This document shows positions 42,501 to 53,853 of a stretch of DNA of 64,000 bases, piece after piece. The stretch covers positions 13,702,001 to 13,766,000 of the forward strand of contig CM034548.1 in NCBI GenBank assembly GCA_020055645.1. The letters are read 5' to 3'. The DNA is from Tomocerus qinae (Eukaryota > Arthropoda > Collembola > Entomobryomorpha > Tomoceridae). The translations under genes and the position numbers were made by a program. The first letter of the stretch is position 1; each line of letters begins with the position of its first letter. The notes under the pieces are model-generated. The model was not told the DNA's origin. It was given only the letters and a program-made list of their open reading frames with translations, and searched no databases.

Positions 42501-44761
42501 ATAAAATGAAAGCTTTAACAATTTTTACTAAATTAATGATTCGATGCTGAGGTTTAGGCTTGAAGAAGGCGTGGCAAGAACTTAAACCATAATATGTAAA
42601 TTAAGCACTTTAAATACTGAAGATATTTTTGGAAAGTTTGGGTAAAATAAATGGGTTTATCTATTACTTATATCTATTTACGTATGAAACCGACAAACCC
42701 GTCAAACAGTTTTGAATGCCGAGCAGATTTAGCACTATTGCTAATTATTGCTAAGACACAGTTGAATTAGAAATCAAATGAAAATATTCATATTTATCAA
42801 TTTGGGGCGTTTATTATTAATTTCCCTGATTGTGGTTAATTTACAATAATCATGATTATGGGGGAAATTATTTGACTAAAATTGCATGCATAACTTTGCG
42901 GCATTTCGAAATGTACTTTTGGATTTCAACAAATGAGTGATGTTACATAGGTACATCTAATACAAACGTAAAATATTTGATAACTTAACATATTTACAAA
43001 TAATGGGAAGAATATCGAAAGGATTATGCTAAGTAAGTGAACATACGGCAACATTGGTCAATTGATAATGACAGCTATTTCTGCATTTCCATTTAGCATA
43101 AAATATTAATAAGGTAATCATTCCAAATACAAATCTCTCAACTAAATTGTTATACTTTCTGTTATCATAGGTTTGATCAAACTAAGGAATGTAAGCTATG
43201 AGAATATCTAGACCTTAAAAGTGTAAGCGCTACTTCGTACCTAATGACTTGATTGAATTGCACTTATAGCAAATTATTTTATAGGAGGGTAGTAAACTTT
43301 AAATTATTTAAATTTATCTTAAATTACTTGACAAATTGGGAAAATCCATTTGATATCACACACAACGCATCGATATTAGTATAGAATATCCAAATACACA
43401 ACTAAAACTTCTGATACCTACAAGATTATTCTCCAAGTTGAAACTATCTGCCCATAGCTTGATCAAAACCTAAAAAGTTCATATTTGATTTTGAGAGAGA
43501 TATATATGGAATGATAACCATGTCAAAATTTTAACAGATTCATCCGCAGCTAATTTATAGTTACATTGCTGAAAATCTTTAAATAAATATTACAAACATC
43601 ATATTTCGTCAACACATTTTCACTAACAACCACCCAGCAACGTAATATTGTAAGAGTGAGTACATAAACAACCGGCACAGACTTAATTTATTTTACTGGG
43701 TTAATTGCATCAAGTCATAATTTAGAAAACACGAACGCTAAAGCACAACATAGACTTAAATAACTGGGTAAATGGTAAGACGGGCTTTTGAGAGCCCCAT
43801 CGATATTTCCGACCCAGTCAGTTCTCTTTGAAAGCCAGGATTAATATTATTTTTGAGGCAAACATAAACTTAACACGAGATAATTGATAATGGACGAGGG
43901 TTAGCTTCTTAATAAGCAAAATTGTCTATTATGCGAATTCTTACAGACGTTGTAAGTTACACTAACATTGAATGTTATAGCAATTAAATAGCATACACCT
44001 CTTTTGTTATTTGACATGATTATTTGTTTTGAGTAATACAGTTATTTTAGTCAATTTCAAATAATTGCACATAAAATGCAAATAAGATCATCCAAAAACC
44101 GAACTGAAACTGAACAGTCTTCGTAGGCATGTCAAAAAGTAAATGATATGCATGAACTCATTAGTACACTGCTATTATGCTAAATATTATGGAGGGATAG
44201 TCAGAATTCTTCAGTGCCAAGCTAACAAATTATACATACAGATACTACAATCTCACATCACAATTAAAAGGACAAATACTTCTTACAATTACGACTTGTC
44301 CTAATTTGTTAATCTTTTACAATAATATATAGAATGCTAGCACTATGCATATTTATAATTCAGTCATTATGCAGGTATGTATAACTTGCAGATTCTATTA
44401 TTCCAGTAGAGCGGTATGTAGTTTTACAGAATCAAGTATATATGTAGTGTTTATACATATAGACTATATATCTTTATATATAAGATTTGTTTGTCTTAAT
44501 TTAACGTTACATCAATAGATAGATTAGTGACCTATTTAGAATAGGTGCTCTGGCTGCCAACAAATTCCTAAGCAGTCATTCCCATAAATAATGGATTTGG
44601 AAACTAAAAATACATTACATAGAGATTTATAAAATCAGCGCTTCAAAGTAGACAGACGAAAGTTTTAATTTCATCATCACCTTTTTTGTAGTCAAATGAA
44701 CTCTCAATCGTCTAATATCCTCAGTAGGGGAACTGTCACGGCCATTCTAATATAAATTTGG
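27521..44761. other. Gene-poor intergenic sequence, C15 to Reps1
   Basis: No convincing gene is seen. The region holds simple repeats: (TGAA)n at 33576-33595 and purine tracts near 36660-36690. It also has GC-richer islands near 31.56-31.81, 32.17-32.52 and 39.99-40.18 kb. The longest open frame (149 residues at 28471-28920, minus) has no domain I recognise. The Reps1 3'UTR must lie at the right end; ATTAAA on the minus strand at 44669-44664 is a possible poly(A) signal. Confidence 0.5.
33576..33595. repeat. (TGAA)n microsatellite
   Basis: About five tandem TGAA units in intergenic sequence. Confidence 0.9.
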
Positions 44762-45111
44762 TTATGAAATGCCACCACCACTACTCATTTGATGGATTTT
44801 ATAGCTGATAGCTTTCTTCTTTGCTTGCAGACCAGACAATTGATCCAACAGCTGTGCAGACATCCTCGTGAGAATATTGTTTTCGGTTTTTAGCTCGGCC
44901 ACATCTAGTTGTAACTGCAATTTACTTGTGGAAGAGCTGTCAAAATTTGGTGGAATTGCCGGTGGCTCGTGAATTGTAGCTGTTTTAGGGGGCTGCGGCT
45001 TTCGATACACAGAAAACGCCCCACCTTGGTGTGACGGCGACAAAAAGCTACGAGCTGGCACTTCTGGTCCAATGATACTGTTCATGTTGCTTTGTATATC
45101 TGATGATATGG
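44762..45111 (-). CDS. Reps1: Reps1 exon 8 (C-terminal coiled coil)
   Basis: The acceptor AACTTTTAG is followed by CC, completing Thr. A Pro-rich linker leads into a heptad-patterned helix (LQLQLDVAELKTENNILTRM), and the protein ends SSGGGIS before TAA at 44764-44762. Confidence 0.93.
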
Positions 45112-47432
45112 CTAAAAGTTACATTCCATACTTAATCAATATAAGTTTAAGCAAGAAAGCGTAATGTAAGCATATGTACTACGTCCTTGTTGATTGAACT
45201 AATAATAAAAGCAAATAGTTCTGTGTATTGCAAATATAGAATGTATGATTGTAGAAATGACTCACTTAATCGGTTGAGATCTAGTGAAGAGCTGCGAACA
45301 TGAGTTTTCCGTCGAGGCGGCTAAACAATATAAATTGGATGATTTTAATTTACTTCCATTTATTAATAGTCGGTAAGTTATATTGTAGGTTTATAACCCT
45401 TTTCCATTAATTTCATATTTATTTCTTTATCGCAATATTACCGGTGGAGGTGCAATAGTGCCGGTTGATACTTTTGGATGGTGACCAGAAAGTTTAGGTC
45501 GCTGAATAGCTTTCAGTTGAAGTTGTTGTGTCTTATTTGTGCTGGCACTGCCACTATTGTTCATAATTAGCTTATCCTCAGGTGTGGTCAATCGTACAGG
45601 CACTGGAGCCACTAAGCCACTCGTATCACACGTAGAGGAAAAGTTTACAGGCTCGTTATCAAATGTTGTCCATTCTTTTAGAAACAATAGACTTATTTAT
45701 AAAATAAAATCTACAGGTAAAATATATAATTTAGAGGGTGTGAAAATACCTTTGCTTGGTCTCTTTGGATGTGACTTGTCGACTGAATGCGTTCCCGCCG
45801 CTGAGGTAGATGGAATAAGACTGCCTCTTGGCGGTGTTTGACTTGTGTGCATCACTGATCCACTGCTGCCACTTGATATAGAATTTGAGTTCGTATTGAC
45901 TAAATTAAACTCAGGCTGTCGATTGTAAAAATGAGATGGAATCGGTAAGCCGTGCCTCCTAAGAACCACCAAGTGCATTGCAATCTTAAATTCATTAAGA
46001 TCTAGACACCCGTCACGAGTTACATCTGCTAACTGCCATATTTCCCGTAATTCCAAATGTGGAAGCTTGCTTTTTTCAAAAAATCCCTTAGCAATAGAGC
46101 CATTTACCTATTTTGAATTTTAATAATAATTAGAAAATTCCTTTCAAATCCGTCAATATTTTACTCTATATCTAAGTACTATGTTTAAATATATACCAGT
46201 CCATTGAGATCTGTTTGTAGCTGCAAAAATTGTTCCGTGTAGTATTTCTCTTGTTCTAAACTCATGTCCCAGTAATTCTCCAGAGAACACTGGCGAAGGC
46301 GGCTACTAATTTGCTCATCATGGCCTTCGGCATCAGATATGGTTGCTTCTGCCGATGAACTCGATCGGGACATGGATGACTTGGAAGAATTTTCTAGGTG
46401 TTCCGAATCTGAAATTAAACATCACAAACATTTCATTCAGTGTCAATAACATAAAACTTTTAAATTGCTTTTAAGCGTATCGGCATACCAGAATTTTCTG
46501 AATCGTCTTCTGTTTGTAATAAATGACAACTCTCTTCATCATTACTAGTAACATCATAAACGCCAGTAAGGCCATCTTTGACAAGTATCGACTCTGTGGC
46601 ATCGCAGCAGTCATCTTCTGTTTCTACTTCTTCTTGACTTGATGAATAATTAAGAGGTTCGACTGTAATTAAAAAGCACAGTATTAACGCTTACAAACAT
46701 TTAATATGCATTTAATAAAATTGATTCTAAGTGCATTCACTCCAGCCAATGTTGCAAATGAATGGTATAAAAAGTGGAGGGTAAATATTATTTAGGTAAC
46801 TATAATGTACTCCGTCTGTTATATATTTTTACTACTCCATGCAAATTGGAATTTGATTTAAAGGAAGCTCTGTTAGTTATTCCCAATGAAAATCAATTCG
46901 CGAAAGCATTTTGAAGCAGAGATATACAGAGAAATCCATTTTATATTTAAAGCAAATTGCTTCCCACAATTACAAAAGTGCATTTTTAAAAAGTCGTTAG
47001 TTTCTTTTTGACTCCATTCAATCTACAAGCGTGATTTACTTGAAATGAGTAGTAAATTGTATATACCTGCAGGCTTAGCGTTTCTTTCCGAATCAGAGTT
47101 CAGTTCTATTAAATCTGGACTTTTGAAGGCAGACGTATTTGGAGTAGTCTGATGCCAGTAAACATCTAAATATAAAGTTAACCGTTAGGGAGGAAAAGTA
47201 GCAAACAAACAAACTAAAACAACAAATACAAAGCAAGTCTCTCTTGCCGTAACCACAGAAAGTAGGTTCTGATTTAACTTTCGTTAAATTAAATGCCCAT
47301 AAAGTAAATAGCGTTACAAGTAAGTACATAAACAATCAATTAATAATATAGCAGTGGATTATAGATGCAGAATATTAAAAATTGCATACCTGATTGTTGT
47401 ACATGCATAAATTTTGAAATCGGGCCTTCCAT
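44762..47432 (-). CDS. Reps1: RalBP1-associated EH-domain protein (Reps1), eight exons
   Basis: Exons 47432..47390, 47165..47067, 46662..46489, 46408..46197, 46107..45750, 45674..45442, 45320..45266 and 45111..44762 join in phase to about 507 residues. REPS proteins are cytosolic adaptors linking Ral/RalBP1 signalling to clathrin endocytosis; the EH domain binds NPF peptides. The EH domain spans about residues 150-237. It has YYTEQFLQLQTDLNGL, then VNGSIAKGFFEKSKLP, LELREIWQLADVTRDGCLDL (an intact EF-hand loop with Asp, Asp-Gly and Glu) and HLVVLRRHGLPIP. A REPS-type EWTTFDNEP motif follows, then a PPRRKTHVRSSSLDLNRL segment and a C-terminal coiled coil (about 455-500) that in the family binds RalBP1. 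Only one EH domain is present. Introns are 75-404 bp. Confidence 0.93.
45266..45320 (-). CDS. Reps1: Reps1 exon 7 (55-bp mini-exon)
   Basis: Acceptor ATTGTTTAG, donor TTAA|GTGAGT. It encodes PPRRKTHVRSSSLDLNRL, 18 basic/Ser-rich codons plus one base. Phase 0 in and phase 1 out match exons 6 and 8 exactly. Confidence 0.9.
45442..45674 (-). CDS. Reps1: Reps1 exon 6
   Basis: The acceptor TTTCTAAAAG completes Glu, giving EWTTFDNEPVNFSS, a REPS-family signature. The exon ends in APPP at CCG|GTAATA, phase 0. Confidence 0.92.
45750..46107 (-). CDS. Reps1: Reps1 exon 5 (rest of EH domain)
   Basis: The acceptor AAAATAG is followed by GTAAATGGC, encoding VNGSIAKGFFEKSKLP and the EF-hand loop DVTRDGCLDLNE. 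A Ser/Asn-rich linker and KRPSK end the exon at AAAG|GTATTT, phase 1. Confidence 0.95.
46197..46408 (-). CDS. Reps1: Reps1 exon 4 (start of EH domain)
   Basis: Acceptor AATTTCAG, donor CTG|GTATAT. A Ser-rich segment is followed by YYTEQFLQLQTDLNGL, the first EH helix. Phase 1 in, phase 0 out. Confidence 0.92.
46489..46662 (-). CDS. Reps1: Reps1 exon 3 (acidic linker)
   Basis: Acceptor TTAATTACAG, donor TCTG|GTATGC. The exon is fully open without a stop and rich in Glu, Asp and Ser. It has no Met and so is easily missed as a free reading frame. Phases match both neighbours. Confidence 0.82.
47067..47165 (-). CDS. Reps1: Reps1 exon 2
   Basis: Acceptor TATTTAG and donor GCAG|GTATAT. It encodes VYWHQTTPNTSAFKSPDLIE and a Ser/Asp stretch, phase 1 in and out. 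Confidence 0.8.
47390..47432 (-). CDS. Reps1: Reps1 exon 1 (start codon)
   Basis: The ATG at 47432-47430 opens MEGPISKFMHVQQS, and the donor CAG|GTATGC leaves phase 1, completing Asp with exon 2. The short first coding exon was chosen because it joins in phase and no upstream in-frame exon was seen. Confidence 0.75.
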
Positions 47433-50400
47433 ATTTTAGACGTTAAAAGTTTCAAAGATATATTTCTTGACGTATTCTTAATCTTCTAAAATAAAAGTTG
47501 ACTCCTTGTTACTGTCTTCTTGATAAATTTCTCCGACTTCCGTGTGTTGTGTTTTCCATTTAGAAAACAAATTTCATTTCAACGTGGTCAGATGCTGATA
47601 ATTACATACACAATATAATTATTATTCTGTATTGGAACATTAACAGTTTTTTCACTCACTATAATTATAAAAGTACACCAAGGCTTACAACTAGAATTTT
47701 ACCTATATAATACGTATTGAGGAAATACCATTCCTAATTTTTGTATTTTAATATTTATAACACTTGTAAAAAAGCTTTATATACCTAGTTATTATTATTG
47801 ATTTTATATGCTAACACAAAATTTTCAGATATAAATATGATCAAAAAGCTAAAAAATGACGTATACGTATAATATTTGAAAAACTATAGTAAATGGTTCG
47901 TTAACAATGAAAGCTTATTTTTGACGGATGTATATATGTATGTTTATAATATTATATAGGCAGTAGTCTAAAACCGACAAAAAATACTAAGTTGCACAAT
48001 TCTTAGTATCGGTTCATTGTCCTTTTCATAACTGTTCTGCCACTATTAGAGGACAAATGCCTACAATATTAATTCGGATTGCTATTGATATAAATTTCAA
48101 TATTATCAGTAATTCTTGGCTGTCAATACATTTGCTGATAAATCATTTGAATACAATTAACAATAGGTCTAGAGAATATTATTTATCCAATAGTCCAACA
48201 CCATCCTCCCATCCATTTATGAAAACCATCCTTTCTATACCTGTTTTTATACTAATGGTATAAAGATATAGTTACCGTATGGTACAGTTTGTATGCTATT
48301 TATCTGTAATTATTGTACTAACTAACTTGGTAATTATGAATTACCCACTGGAGTGTATATAATAAAAGGATATTTATTTAACACCATAAATTCCTTATGG
48401 AATCTGCTCTATATGTCTGGCTGTGGTTTGCTGGTAATGTTGAATGTTGGACTAAAATTACTAGGATGTGAAATCCTTGCTTTTGAAAGTTATTATATAA
48501 ATACTGGAAATGTCTTTAAGCCCCTAATGACCAATGACATTTATATTACATGTTGAATGATAAATTGAAGCTAACTATCCTTATCCTTACTGAATATAAT
48601 CACTGCTTAATTAGTGCAACAACAAAGAGGAAATGGTAATCAAATAGTTATACATACCCAGATATTAATACTGTAGATTTGTATATTGTAGAATGTCAAT
48701 GTATACTAATTAACTTTTAGATATAGAAAAATGTAAAGGCACATTAAGCTTAGTAATTATAAAAACCACACAAGAAAAACAGAATTTACACAGATTCACT
48801 ATCCACAGCTTAGATAACAAACAGATAATAAAAAACAAATAATGTTGTACAATGAAAACTCAATTAGATAACTTAACAAAAACAGGGAGCAATGTTATCA
48901 TGTAAGAAAAATACTGAATTGTCTCTGAACTTGTACTTGTTATTATTTTTGAAAATTCCTCTAACATAAATATGTTGATTTTTAAGAGCACTATTTGTCT
49001 CCGTCTTTCAATTAACAATTTGGAGTAGTCTGTTCTATTGATTGTACACTTTTCGACTTTCCCTAAGAGCCTTTCAATATCTTTGATAGTATTTGTTATC
49101 TTATCGCTACCAGTTTATAGATAATACTCTTTACTAGCCTTAAAATATGTGTAAAATCTTCATAAACAAATTAAACACCTTATGGTGTGTTGTGTATGTG
49201 CACACATGACACATGTGAGAAACTATTTTATGATTTATTTATATTTCATCTAATACGTAATCAGTAATGATGATGTCGTTGTATTTGATGATGTCGGAGC
49301 AAGTAGTCGTCGGAGATGATCGGAGAACGCAACTGCTTATATACAATTAATAAAGTATATGCAAATGAATGTCAACAAAGCAGCAAATCAATAGAGGAGT
49401 CTTATTATCAAGTACATTACAGTTTATAATATTGTTAGGTTAGCTCACTTACGTTTACTAAGCTGACGAAATAATTTGCAACTGACAACAATCGACCAAT
49501 ATTGAATATTGGGATGCCTACTATATATATATTAATGTTCAATACTCGCAATAATATAACTAACTGTAAACGGACTTGAACAACACTAACTGATAATGTT
49601 TGTAGTGTTGAATTAAATTCGGAATTTCCTTCCCGACATCCACACCGAAAATTTTACCTACTTGTTTGGAAGAATGTTGAATGTCAATTTTCCATAATTG
49701 TACAAACTTTTTAACTTTTCACTTCCACAAACATTTAACTGTCTTGAGGCAATACTAGTTAAGGTCGCAGTTGTATATAGATAGATAGTACTACTATTAG
49801 CAATAACAGCAGTGGTTACTTGTACATTTATACATATAAAATAGTGTATTGTATGTATGTAGTGTAGTCGTCTTTTTCGTGTAGTGGATGTGGATCCTAG
49901 ACATACATACAGTAACATGGCAGGACAATAATGCACTTTATACTTAGTACTTAGGTAGGTAGGTAGGTATGGTATATCACACATACACTATTGTTAAGCA
50001 TTATACTACAAACAAACGGATCAAACCAAACTCCAAAAGTACACACTACATGACTACATACTACTACATACCCACACGTAGACTAGAATTCTCCGTACAC
50101 TATAGTATCATTAAATTATAGCTTAGTATGCCAGAAAGAAGTATATCGATATCACATACGCGATCATTCATTTTCATCTTCATCGGCAATCTTCTTTCAA
50201 TCAATGAGTATCTGTTTCTGATTCAAAGTGATATTATTTGTGCCAGATTTAGAATCAGAACTAGCGATGGCAACATTTTAAAACAGTAATTGTGTTTCAT
50301 GAGTAATAATACATTCTATTTCTAATTTTCTATTGTATTATTGTGGTATGCTACACTTATTATAGACATACGGTTGACAAATTATGTGGGGTATAGTGAA

Positions 50401-51400
50401 CTTGAAGTAACCCACACACCATATTTTTTTTACTTCTTTTGGTTGGCCACATAATAACTAAATAAATTAACTACGATAACATCGTAGTAGTACTTATTGT
50501 TTTTTCATACAGGATCAAATATTTCATTGCATACAATTATATAAAATGCCAATTAATAAAAAACCATATACTCATCATGTTTACAAAATTACAATAACTT
50601 AAGATTATTCAGATCAGTCTCAGACTGAGTCTCTCAGTCACATCATAAGATATTTTAAAAAACTGAATTCAATTAGAAAACTGCAATTACAAAAGGACCT
50701 TTAAGTCATAAGTGAACTACATAATCGGCAAAAACTTCTAAATATCATGATAATAAATAAATAAACCGTTGCAAAACGGAAATATGATAGCAGAGAAGTT
50801 TATCTTTAAGTTAAATCACGTGACCCATGACTTTTTACTTTGTAAAACGAATAAAACTGGAATTATATGTCAATTTTCAGTTTTTCACCTATTTTCCCAG
50901 TTACGCACGGAAAGACTATGTTCCAGAACAAGTCAACTTTCGAACTAGCTATTTATTGTCTTTGTACGAGGGATAGGACCGAAATTAACTTGATTTTTAG
51001 TTATTTTTTATTTTTGAACACCTCCCCCAGTCTGGAGGTGCGACCGATTGTGTCCATTTACCCATCCCGGCCTTCCCATTTACCTGTATACCTTATTGTA
51101 TTCTGAAAATTTGAATGGTCCAGCCAAGCCCAAACCTTTCAAAAGTTATTACGCACAGATATTTATAGACAGACAGACAGAAATATTATTAGCATACATA
51201 GAAGATAAACTTATTTGAGTAAAGCTGATTGCACATTGCACCTATAACCATAGCTATGTCCCATGTATATGTGTCTCCGTCTATATCTACTTTCTATGCC
51301 ATGGACCTTGCAAAGCCTTGGCCTTCGGCCTTCTTGGGGCTTTTGTTGAAATGCTCAAGTACGTATGCCATGCATGTTACACAACACTACGAGTCTTTGT
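47433..51400. other. Intergenic sequence between Reps1 and the minisatellite
   Basis: AT-rich and without a convincing gene. It includes the Reps1 promoter next to 47433, a (GGTA)n run at about 49953-49968 and a short GACA-type run at 51168-51181 following a stretch that may be the tail of an unclassified dispersed repeat. Confidence 0.55.
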
Positions 51401-51409
51401 CCGAATTTA

Positions 51410-52110
51410 TCTGATTTCATACAATTTCGTCCGATTTCATTTGATTTCGTCCGATTCCATTTGATTTCGTCCTATTTCATTCGATTTCGTCCGATTTCAT
51501 TTGATTTCGCCTGATTTCATACAATTTTGTCCGATTTCATCTGATTTCGTCCGAATTCATTCAATTTAGTCTGATTTCTTCCGATTTCATACAATTTTAT
51601 CTGATTTCGTCCGAATTCATTCAATTTAGTCTGATTTCTTCCGATTTCATACAATTTTATCTGATTTCTTCCGATTTCATACAATTTTATCTGATTTCTT
51701 CCGATTTCATACAATTTTATCTGATTTCTTCCGATTTCATAAAATTTTATCTGATTTCGTCCGATTCTTTCCGATTTTATACAATTTTATCTGATTTCGT
51801 CCGATTCTTTCCGATTTTATACAATTTATCTGATTTCGTCCGATTCTTTTATTTCGTCCGATTCTTTCTGATTTTATCTTATTTCGTCCCATTCTTTGCA
51901 ATATTCTTATTTCGTTCGATTCTTTCCGATTTCATACAATTTTATCTGATTTCGTCCGATTCTCTTATTTCATCCGATTCTTTCTGATTTTATCTTATTT
52001 CGTCCGATTCTTTACGATTTCTTATTTCGTCCGATTCTAGCCCAATCAATTTCATACGATTTCGTCCGGTTTCGTCCTATTTTATCTAATTTCATTGCAT
52101 TTTATCAGAT
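51410..52110. repeat. Minisatellite with 10-bp unit and 30/60-bp higher order
   Basis: About 700 bases consist of variants of a 10-bp unit of the form GATTTCNTNN (for example GATTTCGTCC, GATTTCATAC, AATTTTATCT). In the middle the units are organised into near-identical 30- and 60-bp blocks (about 51541-51750). Toward the right the unit length drifts and decays. Because three 10-bp units make ten codons, the minus strand stays open (51517-51714) as a YEIGRNQIKL repeat; this is a by-product, with no sign of a real gene. Confidence 0.93.
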
Positions 52111-53711
52111 AATCTGATTTTAATGGTTTCATTTATTTTATCTTTATTCTTTGGCTTTTTACAAATATTTTATTATTAATCTAGAATGACATTAGTTTTT
52201 TAGATGCTAAAATATCGACACCTTAAGTTCCCTTTCACTTAAATTCACATTTGCCCTTTTCATCAGTTCACTTAACTCCACAAACACTCATTTCGTCAGT
52301 TCTCTTAAATCCAAAACCTATCATTTTGTAAAGCAGAGCCGCGATATTTACGTAAAAACATGTTTTATGCCTCAGAATTTGATCCTAAAACTTCTGGTGT
52401 TTACGTTTCCCTACATTTTAAGCATTTTGACACAAAATTTTTCTAACATATTTTACATAAAAGGATTTGGTATATATAAAATATTTTAACACATATTTTG
52501 GGAATTAAAGCATATTTATCCATATTTTTGCCAAATAATGCTCTAGCTATGCATAATAGCTCTAGTCAGGTAGATCGTGAAAAGAAGCCATATATGGCTC
52601 ATCATCATCTTAGTATATGATGAATGTTGTGCGGCTAAGTGTAGAAATTTGATGTGATGTATGAGTATGATGTTAATAGCCATTTTCAGTTGGTCAGTCA
52701 TCCATTTTTGACACACTCAGTTCATCCGTTAGTTCATCCACAACAGACACATCATAAGTTTGCATTTTCATCCGGGTAGAAAGATTTCAGTGATCCAAAC
52801 ATAATATTGCATTTTACATATTATACATATCTAGGAAAATTTAAGTAATTTTCTTTGAAAAACCTTGGCCCAAGCAATTGTCTCAATCTTATCCAATTTA
52901 ATCAATTTTTAAGCATATAATGTAACATTTTAAAACCATTTTAAAAGCCATTTTACCATTAGATGATTTAAAATATGATAATAACAGTGATTCATTATCT
53001 ACATTACCCACAAAATGCTTAGCCGCCTCACGTGAGGGGTTACAAATAAAATATTTATCAGTTACACGTCATGAATATTGTACAAAAGTAAATGAGAAAT
53101 AGGTACTGAATTATCTAATAGATGGTTAAGGAAGCATATGGAGATGTTGTTGAACATGACTCCCGGGACGAGCAGGAGAGAAATGCCAAAACCGAAAAAC
53201 AAAGACCTGGAGCTCCGTCAACTGGGATTTTATTTAGCAGAATCTTTGTCCAAAAGGAGTCCGTTGCCTGAAAAGTTGCCATTTGCCTCAAAAGTCAATT
53301 GCCTGAAAAATTTAGAGCCCTACATATACGTTACTCTAGTTTGAATAAGTAGTTAAACTTTTAAACCTGCCAATGAAATTTGTGTTCTTAGATCTAATAA
53401 ATTGATTGTTTTTAAAATATGTTTATTTTAACTTGAGACAACTTGTTCTACAGTAGAACAGATAGATACAAATACATAAACACATCACTAATTATCTTAA
53501 CTTTAACATTAAATAAAACAATTAAATGAAATATCTAAACAACACGGTTGATAAACATACAAATGTGTAGTAAAAAGATTCAATACCCAACAGTCTATAC
53601 ATTAAATACTTAGCACGCATTAATTTTATTTCTACCAGGTAGTAAAGTAATTGTATCAGTTGCCAATATCTCAAAGTGGTTTAATGCCAATTTGTTACAA
53701 TGTAATGGATA
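52111..53711. other. Intergenic sequence downstream of CHID1
   Basis: AT-rich sequence with no gene recognised. A perfect 12-bp palindrome CCTCACGTGAGG with an E-box core is at 53026-53037. A 68-residue plus-strand frame at 53138-53344 has no domain. Confidence 0.55.
53625..53630 (-). terminator. Probable CHID1 poly(A) signal AATAAA
   Basis: The plus strand reads TTTATT, so AATAAA lies on the gene strand about 82 bases after the CHID1 stop codon. This is a typical short 3'UTR distance. Confidence 0.5.
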
Positions 53712-53853
53712 TTAAAGTAAATCGTAGAAGTAATCAAGACCTTGTCCGAGTTCCCAAATCGCAATACCACAACCAAGGTTTTCAGCCAGGTCAACTCTTC
53801 TTTTGATTGACATCAGAGTTGGAAAGAAGACAGTGTGCTTTCCGTTCTTATCC
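53712..53853 (-). CDS. CHID1: CHID1 exon 7 (C-terminus)
   Basis: The acceptor AACTTTTAG is followed by G, completing Lys, then [20 protein letters not shown] and the strongly conserved end [17 protein letters not shown], with TAA at 53714-53712. Confidence 0.94.

Noticed and set aside
51517-51714. Minus-strand open frame with a 10-residue YEIGRNQIKL repeat
   Set aside because: It is a by-product of the 10-bp minisatellite (three units make ten codons); it has no gene structure.
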